Assembly (NCBI RefSeq): GCF_020283565.1
Contig: NC_060060.1
Location: 13,268,001-13,332,000, forward strand
Direction: 5' to 3'
Origin: Trifolium pratense
Taxonomy: Eukaryota; Streptophyta; Magnoliopsida; Fabales; Fabaceae
DNA length: 64,000 nucleotides
The notes beneath the pieces were generated by a model that worked only from the letters and a program-made list of their open reading frames with translations, was not told where the DNA came from and searched no databases. Shown here piece after piece: positions 54,088 to 64,000 of the stretch. A program made the translations under genes and the position numbers. Every line of letters begins with the position of its first letter. Positions within the stretch are counted from its first letter, which is position 1.

Positions 54088-55489
54088 ACAATATTTTGTA
54101 CCAATAAAAAAAAATATACAATATTTGTCTCTGTATAAAATGTGAAATTTTGAACCTCGGCTACTTGAAAAAGAAATTATACAATATTTTATTGTTATAT
54201 ATTACTGATATTTATTTATAGGAGAATGTTAATTTGTGCCTTAAGGCACATGTTAAGGAAGCAAAAATAGAAATTATTAAATGGTAATTTGTGCATTTTG
54301 ACTTTTGAAGCATTAAATTTCTTGTAATGTTAAATTTCTATTTTGCTATATCTTAACATGTGCCCTAAGGACACATGTTAACAAGACCCTTACTTATAAT
54401 TGCATTATTGACTATGATGATAATGGGAAAAAAGCAAAGGATGGGGGGACCAGTAGTATATCCATCCATGAATCCACATGGACCATAAGCCATGGATAGA
54501 CAGATTGTAGGGATGTATGGATTGAGTTACGTATATATGCAGCCAGATTGTGTTTGTTTTGTGATGAAGGAGAGAACTTAGAAATTATAGAAAGACACAC
54601 AACAAGACATAGAAGCAAAAAAGATGAATGACACGTGCCAATGTTAACATGTGCACCTTGTATCACAAGTCGTATTTGAAACAGAGAATGGATGTTTACT
54701 GTTCCAACACAGAATATACTACTTCACTTAACATATTCATTAACTCTTCTTAATTGCCTTCTGCTTTTGCTGAACAAACCCATAATTACAATCTGTTTCT
54801 CCTTAAATGACGTTATTGGCCTTTTTTACCTTTTTCCTCTCCTTGTTTTGTTTGTTGGTTGGTAGTTTCTACTTTTTCCTTTTTCTTTTCCTTTTCACTT
54901 TTAACCTTAATTAACTTCCAACTAACAGCATTTATATTTCTCCATCAACTAACACCAAACCTATCTATCATTCCAAATCTCTAGACTAGATTTTTTTACT
55001 CCCTCCTGCTTATACTCACTCACCCACGGTATGATTTATGATTTATCTAACCATTTTACAGTACATAATTTTAAAAAGTCAAGTAATAATCTACAAATAT
55101 TAGCTCAACGGATAGAAGTATCAAAATTGTTAGATCAGATGTCATGATTGAGAATCGAACTCAAATCCTTCACTTTGTATATGTGAGTTTCTAATGGTTT
55201 GACGTCATTTTGTCTATATACAACAAAAAAGGTATAGTAATTAAAAAGATGATGTAACTTTTATGAGTACTTAATTATCTTAAAAAGTATTAATAACTTA
55301 CTTGATAGTTATGAGAATAATTCGGGAAAACCCGAACTCAGATTATTGTAAAAATAATTATTGGTTAGACTTTACTTATCTCGTGGTCAAACTCTGAATT
55401 ATCGGGGTGCCTTCCTTTGAGAACTAGATAGTTAATAAGAAAAAATGCTTCAGATTTATGAAAATTATAATGATTAGCGAGTATAGTTG

Positions 55490-55650
55490 TAAACCAAGAT
55501 ATTAGACTCAAGTGGTTAATGAGTTCCTCCTAGATGATTCGTTTGGGAGAACCCGAGTCGATTCCTAATGAGAATAATTTTTTGTCATACATTACTTACC
55601 TCATGGCCGAACTCTGACTACCAGGTCCTGCCTCTCCTGAAAACCAAGGG
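55490..55650 (+). mobile_element. tRNA-derived SINE copy
   Basis: The head CTCAAGTGGTTAATGAGTTC, the B-box-like GAGTCGATTCC and a body with ACTTACCTCATGGCCGAACT match in inverted form the copy at 55925-56090. Confidence 0.65.
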
Positions 55651-55924
55651 TTTACATTAAAAGATGAGTACATCAAATATCGTCGGATGAGTTCGACAAT
55701 AATACAACGGCGGTGACGTGACGACAACAAGGAGCTCCAAGCGGCATTCGAGTTGTGAGACTTTGACAAGAACAAGCTAATCTTGATAAAAGGAGATGTG
55801 CACAAGAAACTGTTTCACCATTTTCAGCCTTCTTCTTGATACTTCACGGGTCTTAGACCAAACATAATAAAAGAAGAAAAAAAACTTATTTCATTTATTT
55901 GTTTATTCTTTGGCTATTAACCCT

Positions 55925-56090
55925 CTGGTTTCCGATGGAAGGGAACCCAGATAATTCAAAGTTCGTCCGTGAGGTTAGGAAAGTTTGACCAATAATTATG
56001 TCCCACCAAGAATCGAACTTGGATTCTCTCGAACGATCCATCTTATGGGAGCTCATTAACTGCGTGAACCCAAATATCTTAGTTAAAAAC
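55925..56090 (-). mobile_element. tRNA-derived SINE copy, inverted
   Basis: On the minus strand a CAGTTAATGAGCTCC head, B box AAGTTCGATTC and a body with CTCACGGACGAACTTTGAAT. It belongs to the same family as 55490-55650 and the fragment at 55315-55430. Confidence 0.65.
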
Positions 56091-57631
56091 TTAGTATTTC
56101 ATTTGACATGACATAATACACATTAATACATAATAATAGTTTTACAAATATCAAAAACTCACTTTTAGACGAAAATTTATAAGAAGCGGTTTCTTCGAGC
56201 ATTTTGAAATGCAAAATCGTTTATAATCACATCAACATTAATGTTCTCTAACATATCTTCTCAATTTGCATTAAAAAAAAAATTACTTCTCAATTGACAA
56301 AAATGCTCAATTACATAATGAAAGAAATGGAAATAATTGAAAATGAAGATAATCCCAACTCATATTTTTTAGGCTCAGCCTATTCAAGATTGTGGGCTTT
56401 GCCCAGGCCCGTTAGCCCGCCCCATTTTGACACCTCTACCTCTATTAGGGTGACCGTTTTAACCCGAGCGATTTCCGATTTTTTTCTTTCTTTTTTTTAA
56501 GTTTCGCTGGGCCCGTTTTCGGGCCCTTGTCCACCCTAGATTAGGTACAGTCTACAAATCCCCCTTAACTACAGTATGGAGGAATACCAGCTGTCGCAGT
56601 AATAAAAAATCACCTGTATGTACTCCCTCTCCACTACCACTAAACACATTTAGGTACTGTCATGGACAACCCGTTCTCCAGTTCACCTATACATATCACG
56701 CCGTTACAGTGCCACACTCCGTGAAACCAACAAATGGCAGTATAGTAATAAAACCACAAAACCAAGGACATTTCCGTCTTTACAACTAAACAGCACATGC
56801 TTCCAAACACAACACTGTACACAACACACAGCACCGAACCGAAACTGTGAACATATGAAGAAGAAGAAGAAAGAGAGAGACTAAAAACAAACACAAACAC
56901 AGAGTACTAGCAATTCACAAGAACAAAGTGCTCCTTCCCGCAAAGCAATGTCTCTCTCTCTGTCATCACCTTAATTCTATGTTCCTTTCGTCATTTTCGT
57001 GCAACTAACTTAATTAATCTGCATTTTAGGTTCTTGTTCATAAATTGCTCATTTATTTCACTAAAATTGTTTAATCATGTTTTGTGTTCAGTTACTCTAA
57101 TTTTATTCTCTTTATTTTCAATTTCATTTTTTATCAAAAAAAAAAAAAGTTCAAAATTTGTGTAGTTTAGTTGTGGATTTCAATTTTCAAAGCTGATTTG
57201 TAGTAATGACTTTTTATTTCTTCACTCTCAAGATTTTTTATTCACTTTTTTTTTTTATGTTCAATTATTTTGTTGACTATTTGCTTTTGCTATGTTTTGC
57301 AGTGTTCAAGATCTTGTTGAATAAGGCTATATCTAGAAAACATTTTTCAGATGAATGCTTGATCCAGCCTTGAAATCTTCAATTCTTGAGTTATTTTTTC
57401 TGCTTAAGAAGTCAATTTAATTTTCTTACCAGAGGTAAAACAAATTTTAGTATTTTATTACAAAGTATAAATAATTTTCATGCATGTTTTTTGTTTTTGG
57501 GATATACTATTTTTGTTACTGTTGCTAATGGTGATGATTTAAGATGAAATTGAAGATTATGAATGCAATTTTAGAAACTGATGTTTTGAGGTGATATATA
57601 TAGTTTGATTTTAGGTTGATTTTCAAAGAGC

Positions 57632-60600
57632 ATGGCGTCGTCGTGGGATCATATGGGGGATTTTGCAAATATAGCGCAATTGACCGGCGTAGATGCTGTG
57701 AAGTTAATTGCTATGATTGTGAAAGCTGCAAGTACTGCAAGGATGCATAAGAAAAACTGCAGACAATTTGCAATGCATTTGAAGTTGATTGGGAATTTGT
57801 TGGAGCAGCTCAAGATCTCGGAGTTGAAGAGGTACCCTGAAACTAGGGAGCCGTTGGAGCAGCTTGAAGATGCACTCAGAAGGTCTTATATGTTGGTTAA
57901 TAGTTGTCAAGATCGGAGCTACCTTTATTTGTTGGCGATGGGATGGAATATTGTTTATCAGTTCAGGAAAGCTCAAAATGAAATTGATCGATATCTGCGT
58001 CTGGTTCCTCTTATCACTCTTGTCGATAATGCTCGAGTCAGGGTATTTGTTAATCTATTAACTCTTGTTGTGAATTGTATTTTTAGTATTTTCTGTCAGC
58101 ATAATGAAGCATGTAATGTAAATTAGGATTTAACTCATCAGCGAGGATCGGCATAGTTCATATGTTTTAGCTGCATCTCTTTGGTCCTTTAGATAGATAG
58201 AGTTGGTTTTTGGTTTTGGTTTTACTTTTACCCTTTTCAATAAGCAGTACCAAACAAAGAGGTAGTAGCCCGCGCTGTAATAATTGAGCAATAATCAAAT
58301 CATTTTGTTCCTTTTCCTCATTTTGTGAGAGATGTCTGCACATGTGAGATTGTTGCACAAGTTGCAGCACAATGTTTAAGGATTTTGTATATTTCCCTAC
58401 ATTTGTAAGGACTTTGACCTGTGGTATATTGTTGCTGTAATGGTAGCTTTCGCATTTGTAAATTTGGTCTAAAATGTGGTTGATAACGATTGCTTATCTG
58501 AATCATGCAGGAGAGACTTGAAGTTATTGAAAAGGATCAACGTGAATACACATTAGACGACGAGGACCAACAGGCGCAGACGGTTATTTTTAAACCCGAT
58601 CCTGACAAGGAAGATACTGCAGTACTGAAGAAAACTCTCTCTTGTTCTTATCCCAACTGTACTTTCCCCGAAGCGATTAAAAAAGAAAAGGAAAAGCTTA
58701 ACCTAGAGCTACAAAGGTCACAAGCAAATTTAGACATGAATCAATGTGAAGTCATTCAACGTTTATTAGAGGTCACCACAGTAGCAGAATATTCTCTTCC
58801 AGACAAATGTTCACCTGAAAAAAGTCATAAGAAAGAGAAACACGGTTACTCAAATGCCAATGATGACAAGGGTCATTCATCTGATGAAAAATATCATGCA
58901 CAAACGGATACTCTTTCGCAATCAAGGTAATTCATTACCCTCTTCTACAACTTAATGTGTTGTTTGTAGGTTCACTTAGGATAACAAGTCAAGCAAAAAT
59001 CATAATTGTTATTTTTTATAAATTAACCTGCCTGACTATTTTGGTTATTAACTTATATCGACTGTGTTTGGTGCTTATATGTATGGCCTCGGACAGATTT
59101 TCTGTTTCCCAAAAGGATGTGATGTCAACGGGAGGTTCATATCAGCAGGAAGATTGGCATACTGATTTACTTGCATGTTGTTCTGAACCGTCTCTTTGTA
59201 TGTTCTCTCCTACTCGATATTTAAAAAATCGGTCAGCTGCAATAGAATAGTATTTTCATTTTTTCACTCAGAGGTTTATTAGTTATTACCTGTACATTAT
59301 GGTTCACTATTTCAGCCTTATCAACCGAAAGTGTTCACTTGTTCATTTCCATTATGTCGGCACTACTAATTCAAAACCCCTTAAATTATTAATTTGTCAT
59401 GAGTTATGCTGAAAAACTCAAGTTATATATAACTGTTAAAGGTGTCTGAGATATGTTCAATTGAAAGGTCTCACTAAGCATAAAAACCCCTTAGTAAAAT
59501 AATTTTCAAAGATACTTTTCATTTTTAGTAATTCGTGTGACATTTGATCTGCAGGTATGAAGACTTTCTTCTATCCTTGTGGAACATTTTCAAAGATTGC
59601 CTCGGTTGTAAAAAACAGGCCTATGTGTAAGTTAGCTATGTTTTAGCATTAAAGTGGTGAATCTACATTTGAGTATTGTTTCTTGCAAACAAAGCTAGAA
59701 TTTAGTGAATCAAGTTGGTATCTATCTTAACATTATACTATTCGGGTTCAATTTAGATAGTGTACCTTAGTAAAATACATTTGTTGGTTATCATGACTTG
59801 TGAAAGAAGATAGCAGTATGAAATCCTAGCAATATCTGCACCTTTTTATGTTTTAAAAACTGAATTGGAATCTTGACGAAATTCACCAATAATGAAGACA
59901 TGATTTTCAGTAATTCAGATAATGTATATATTTCTCATTGGTTGTTATGCTTACCTTCGATCTAGTTAATTTCAAAGACTTAAAACATTATTGAGGTTCT
60001 GTGATTATGATTTCACTTTTGTGTTTGATCAGCTTCTGCAGAAGCATGCAATGAGTTGATGGCATATTCATTAATATTGTCCTGTTGCTGCTATACTTGC
60101 TGCATAAGGAGAAAGCTTCGGAAGATGTTGAACATCACGGTAATGATTCCTTCGGAAGATGACTTCTTGTCACCTCTTTATGCCTTGTTTTTGTGGATTT
60201 TTATATAGTTTACTTCGTTGAAGATGCATTTAAAATGGATTCACTTTACTTCGAGGGATTTTTATATATTCGATAACCACAACTATTTTTGTAAACATGA
60301 AATAGCAGCTGGCTGGCAGTCATTAGCTAGTTTTCAGTTTTTTACCGTCTGTTATGCTTACCATTTCAAAATAAAATCTATTTGTCTAAATTTCGAGGCA
60401 AGTTATAAAAATTAATGTATTTGTCAAGCCTTGGCGCAACACTAAGGTTGCTGCCTTGAGACCTAGATTGGAGGTCACAAGTTAAAATACTGGAAACTGT
60501 CTACTTGTAGGGGTAAGGCCTACAACACAATGATGTTATTTCGTATTACTCACAGTTACTTTCTATGGTAGGGTGGCTTTGTTGATGATTTTCTCTCTCA

Positions 60601-60844
60601 TTTGATGTGCTGCTGTTGTGCCCTTGTACAAGAATGGAGAGAAGTGGAGATCCGCGGAGTTAGTGGTATGTCCTCGTATTTTTCATCTTGCACGTCGTTC
60701 GATTGGATGTAACTTATTGTAAATATCAGTTTACTATGAAATAGTTTTGTAGATTTTTTAGCCCTAAACTTGATGTTGAACCGTTTTGCAGGTTCTGAGA
60801 AGACCAAAACAAGTCCTCCACCTTCCCAGTACATGGAATCTTAA
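57632..60844 (+). CDS. MCA: MCA-type calcium-permeable mechanosensitive channel
   Basis: A plasma-membrane protein of the MID1-complementing activity family, which mediates calcium entry on membrane stretch. Seven exons: 57632-58042, 58511-58926, 59097-59197, 59555-59626, 60033-60139, 60572-60665, 60792-60844, giving 417 residues against about 420 in Arabidopsis. The N-terminal membrane segment is LTGVDAVKLIAMIVKAA; Asp21, essential in Arabidopsis MCA1 and MCA2, is conserved. Residues 40-130 (QFAMHLKLIGNLLEQLKISE and on) are the conserved regulatory part, followed by a coiled coil (EKEKLNLELQRSQANL). The C-terminal PLAC8 Cys-rich region runs from DLLACCSEPSLC through CCCYTCC to CCCCALVQEW. 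Leader introns are likely upstream. It could be the MCA1 or MCA2 orthologue; this was not resolved. Confidence 0.94.
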
Positions 60845-61597
60845 GTATCAAATGAAACTATCATTTGGTTGTTTAGTTATTCAAGGGTCCTACAAGACAT
60901 TAAAATAGAGGCTACTGGAATTCTAACTTGAAGGCAAGAACTATGTATTTTGATTCTCACTATACCTTGCCTCTTTTAAACTATGCATGTATAGTAATTT
61001 TATTGTGTTGTATTATACTGCACAAAAGTAGCTTCTAGATTTATCTGGTGTATCATTATTTATATTTTGTTTTCCTGGTTTAATATAAGTTTGAGTTAAT
61101 TTCTTGGCATATTTTTCGTGATATTTTGTTAGATTTTCTTTGTCTACTTCATTAGACGTAGTTTGTATGTTTGGATTGGCAAAGAGTTTGATGCCCTTGC
61201 TATGATTTTGTCAATGTTACCGAAATTCTAATCAGGCACTTAAGTGCTCACTGATGTCTCCTTGGTGAACAAGTCACTTAATTAACAATACCTTGAGGAT
61301 ATGATATTTGAACCTTTTCGAGTATTGCTTGAAACGCGATTGTTTTTGCATTCACATATCTCAAATAATAGTCCAATGTATTCACATACTTAGCCTTTTC
61401 AATTTTTCATATTCATTTGTGTAGCTATTATTCTATTCTTCATTTGGTAACATATAGTTTTCATGAATCATGACATTTTAGGGAAATAAAGTGGGTTGAA
61501 CTTTATGTCGTAATCCAATTTTCATTTAGGGTACAATGTTTTGTTTGGATGAAATTGAGATTAAGTTGGGTTTTAATTTGTCCTATACTTAAAAAAA

Positions 61598-61990
61598 ATG
61601 TGACACGGGACCCTCCGGCATATTGGTTGATCATGAAAAAGACACCTAATTGATAAGATAATTTGTCATTTGGCTAAAACAATTAGTTGAAGACAACGTA
61701 AGCATAATTTGCTGTATTAGATCTCACCGTGTACGTGTGTTCAAATGCAAATGGCAATTATTGGGTGTTAGTGGGGGACGCTTAGTTAAGGGGTGAACCC
61801 TTAAATCAAATAAAGGGTCAGTTTGGATTGTCTAGCTTATGCAAAATAGTTGGTTAAATTCTTGCTACACCAAATTTAGCATCAATCACCACTGAACCAA
61901 CTAATAATTGGTTAAATTTTCAACTTTATACCATAGTTTCACATGCTTTTACTGATTTGAGTGTTTCTAACCTTTGCGTTGACTTAAAAA
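61598..61990 (+). repeat. Dispersed repeat, copy 2 of an inverted pair
   Basis: It matches the complement of 51938-52262: TATTGGTTGATCATGAAAAA, TTAGTGGGGGACGCTTAGTT, and further flank toward 61990 with extra sequence absent from copy 1. Confidence 0.75.
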
Positions 61991-62670
61991 TTGCACTCCC
62001 TGATTTCATATATAAGGATATTTTCTTTCTTTCTAAATTGAGGTGTGGGCAATGGTTGCATTGAAGAGGTCCTTGATATCTTGAATCAATGTATAAGACT
62101 TTGTGAAATTTTGGAGTTTACTCCTTTAAAATATGGATGTCAAAGGTGTTTGCTATGGTGTTTGCTATGTAGCTAGAAAAGTCTTAAATCCAAGATCCAA
62201 AAGGATGCCTTAGCCTCTAAACTCAACTTTGATGGGGTTACCAGGTTGATTTAAAGTGATTTGAATATAAAATATTTTTTTTTGTTGGTATTTTCATGTA
62301 AGAGTGGACTATACAGTAAACCGAAGGTTGAAATCGATCGCAGACGCTGAAATCTACAAATTCTATTTTCAAATAGAATCAATTCAATATAAGTAAAACC
62401 AATTCTATTCGAGATAATCCAACATGTCAAAATTAGTTCTACATAAATAAAACGAATTTTGCTTTCTCCAGAAGTGAAACCAAATATACACACCAAACAT
62501 AGTTGAATCACGTGTTCATTATAAGAAAGATTTCCCCATCACCTCCTACATTTAACCCTTCACCTCTACGAACAACTCAATATTCATATCTTACCTCTTT
62601 TATTACTTTAGTCCATCCCTACATTTAATCAAAGTTACAAACCGAAAAACTTAAAACATGATTTTCAAAG

Positions 62671-62847
62671 TTTAGCCACAGTTTAACCGTGGCTAAATTG
62701 GAGAATTTCGGAATGCTTTAGTCAAGTTTTCGGGTAAAATAGTTGCGAACAGGAACAATTTTAGTCAAGTTTTCCGACAATAATTGAAAACCGAAACGAT
62801 TATAAAAAAATTTCTTAAAAGAAATAGCCACAGTTGAATCGTGGCTA
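62671..62847. repeat. Pair of AGCCAC/GTGGCT hairpins
   Basis: TTTAGCCAC and GTGGCTAAA form a perfect 9-bp stem at 62671-62697. TAGCCAC and GTGGCTA form a 7-bp stem at 62825-62847. The intervening sequence has two GTCAAGTTTTC words. Probably remains of a palindromic transposon. Confidence 0.55.
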
Positions 62848-63210
62848 AAAATAGAATCGAAAATTTAAGGAAAATTAGCAAGGACGAATGATATTATCCA
62901 TGACAGATTTAATGATAATGAGAAACTACTCGCTCGCAATGTAGCATGCGAACAATGTTTTCTAATTTTTGCGATTTACACACTTGCTTTTTAAGTAATA
63001 AGAGGGTTACTTTTGGAAATCAAGAGGGCGCGCAAGTGAACAGGGGGTACGAAAAGAAAATATCTTCAAAAAATATGTGATTCTCTGAGCCCAAAAATCC
63101 AAAAAATAAACAAAATGTACTAGAATCCTCCGATGTTAACATAAGATGTTTTCTCTTTAGGTCCCCATGGTTCTTTTTCCCCCTTGGAATTTACTTTTCT
63201 GTCCTTCAAT

Positions 63211-63335
63211 AAAAATTTCGGTTGCTACGAACCGAATTTTTTTTGCCTTGAAAAAAAAATCGATTTCTGTTAACCGAATTTTCCCTGAATTTGAACTAGA
63301 AAAAACTCCGGTTTCCGCAAACCAAAGTTTTTAAC
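63211..63335. repeat. Three hairpins upstream of the DAP decarboxylase gene
   Basis: First: TTCGGTT-GCTACG-AACCGAA (63217-63236). Second, weaker: a TTCTGTTAACCGAA segment near 63265-63278. Third: GGTTT-CCGC-AAACC with outer AAAACT/AGTTTT pairing near 63301-63331. They share an ancestral AATTCGGTT/AACCGAATT word. Confidence 0.55.
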
Positions 63336-63641
63336 AAGGGCAAAAGTGAAATATTTAGGGTATAAAAGATACATGGGAAGCCTAGAGAGAAAACATCTTT
63401 TAGATAAGATAAAATAAGATGAACCGAAAGAATGATATGATATGAAGCCACGTGATAATTGTGCCAATTGGTTTTTAATAAAAAAATAAACAATAAAGTA
63501 AAGTTTAATTGTGTCAATTGGTTTTTAATCATGAATAAAGTACCATCGCGATTCATCTGACGGGCAAAAAAGATCGAATAGAAAGTAAAGTTTGCGCCCT
63601 AAGCTCAGAGGATCCATTACCCATAAACAGAAGAACCTTAA

Positions 63642-64000
<359 letters not shown>

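Larger units (their letters stand above)
54099..57631. other. SINE-bearing spacer and upstream region of the MCA gene
   Basis: It contains four SINE-like segments: about 55085-55200 (GCTCAACGGATAGAAGTATC head), 55315-55430, 55490-55650 and 55925-56090 (complement strand). The region 56850-57631 is probably the MCA 5' untranslated region. It includes GAAGAAGAAGAAAGAGAGAG near 56858-56880 and likely leader introns, one ending TTTTGCAG at 57301 and one ending TTTTAG at 57613. A GCCC-rich patch at 56390-56530 has no assigned role. No other gene was seen. Confidence 0.5.

Noticed and set aside
57704..57976. 90-codon minus-strand ORF
   Set aside because: It is the antisense shadow of MCA exon 1.

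Overview
The window is nuclear DNA of a flowering plant, most likely a papilionoid legume. It has interrupted plant-type genes with short GT-AG introns, AT-rich spacers, tRNA-derived SINEs, MITEs and several young LTR retrotransposons. The legume assignment rests on the general look of the gene families and repeats and is an inference; the species cannot be fixed from the sequence alone.

Region by region: (1) 1-4825, minus strand, is the 5' half of a VPS35 retromer gene, ten coding exons visible. (2) 6333-13497 is a Ty3/gypsy element of Tat type in minus orientation, with identical 433-bp LTRs and an AGATC target duplication. It keeps an integrase but has lost PR, RT and RNase H, and carries two genes antisense to its own pol. 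(3) 13706-20817 is a Mutator-like fold-back transposon with a 9-bp target duplication, itself split by a Ty1/copia element (14001-19999) whose LTRs differ at one base but whose coding region is dead and whose leader is a long array of hairpins. (4) 20852 to about 34010 is a Helitron on the minus strand, identified by its 3' hairpin and helicase remnants, split by a 12.2-kb SIRE/Maximus-type copia element (21182-33409) with gag, pol, a 903-codon env-position ORF and a small antisense ORF. (5) 36025-44435 holds two tandem EXL-type GDSL lipase genes (plus strand) with a HIPP metal-binding gene (minus) between them. (6) 45020-48088 is a WAT1/UMAMIT (nodulin-21 type) transporter gene, minus strand. 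(7) 48.1-57.6 kb is a gene-poor stretch with a copia gag scrap, a LINE 3' scrap, SINEs and one arm of a dispersed inverted repeat. (8) 57632-60844 is an MCA-type calcium channel gene. (9) 63702 to the end is the 5' end of a plastid diaminopimelate decarboxylase gene. The host genes are unrelated in function and do not form a cluster.

The strongest candidate for something undescribed is a pair of small acidic ORFs (7137-7460 and 31340-31705). They lie in two retrotransposons of different superfamilies, each antisense to pol and close to the 3' LTR. Both have the same layout: a basic N-terminus, a SUMO-interaction-like hydrophobic/acidic patch, a D-Y-x-E-F-L block, and a second such patch at the acidic C-terminus. 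A second candidate is the leader of the copia element at 18.0-19.7 kb, an array of roughly two dozen short hairpins that keep one loop sequence while the stems differ but still pair. All coordinates and splice sites were read by eye from the sequence; nothing was searched against a database.
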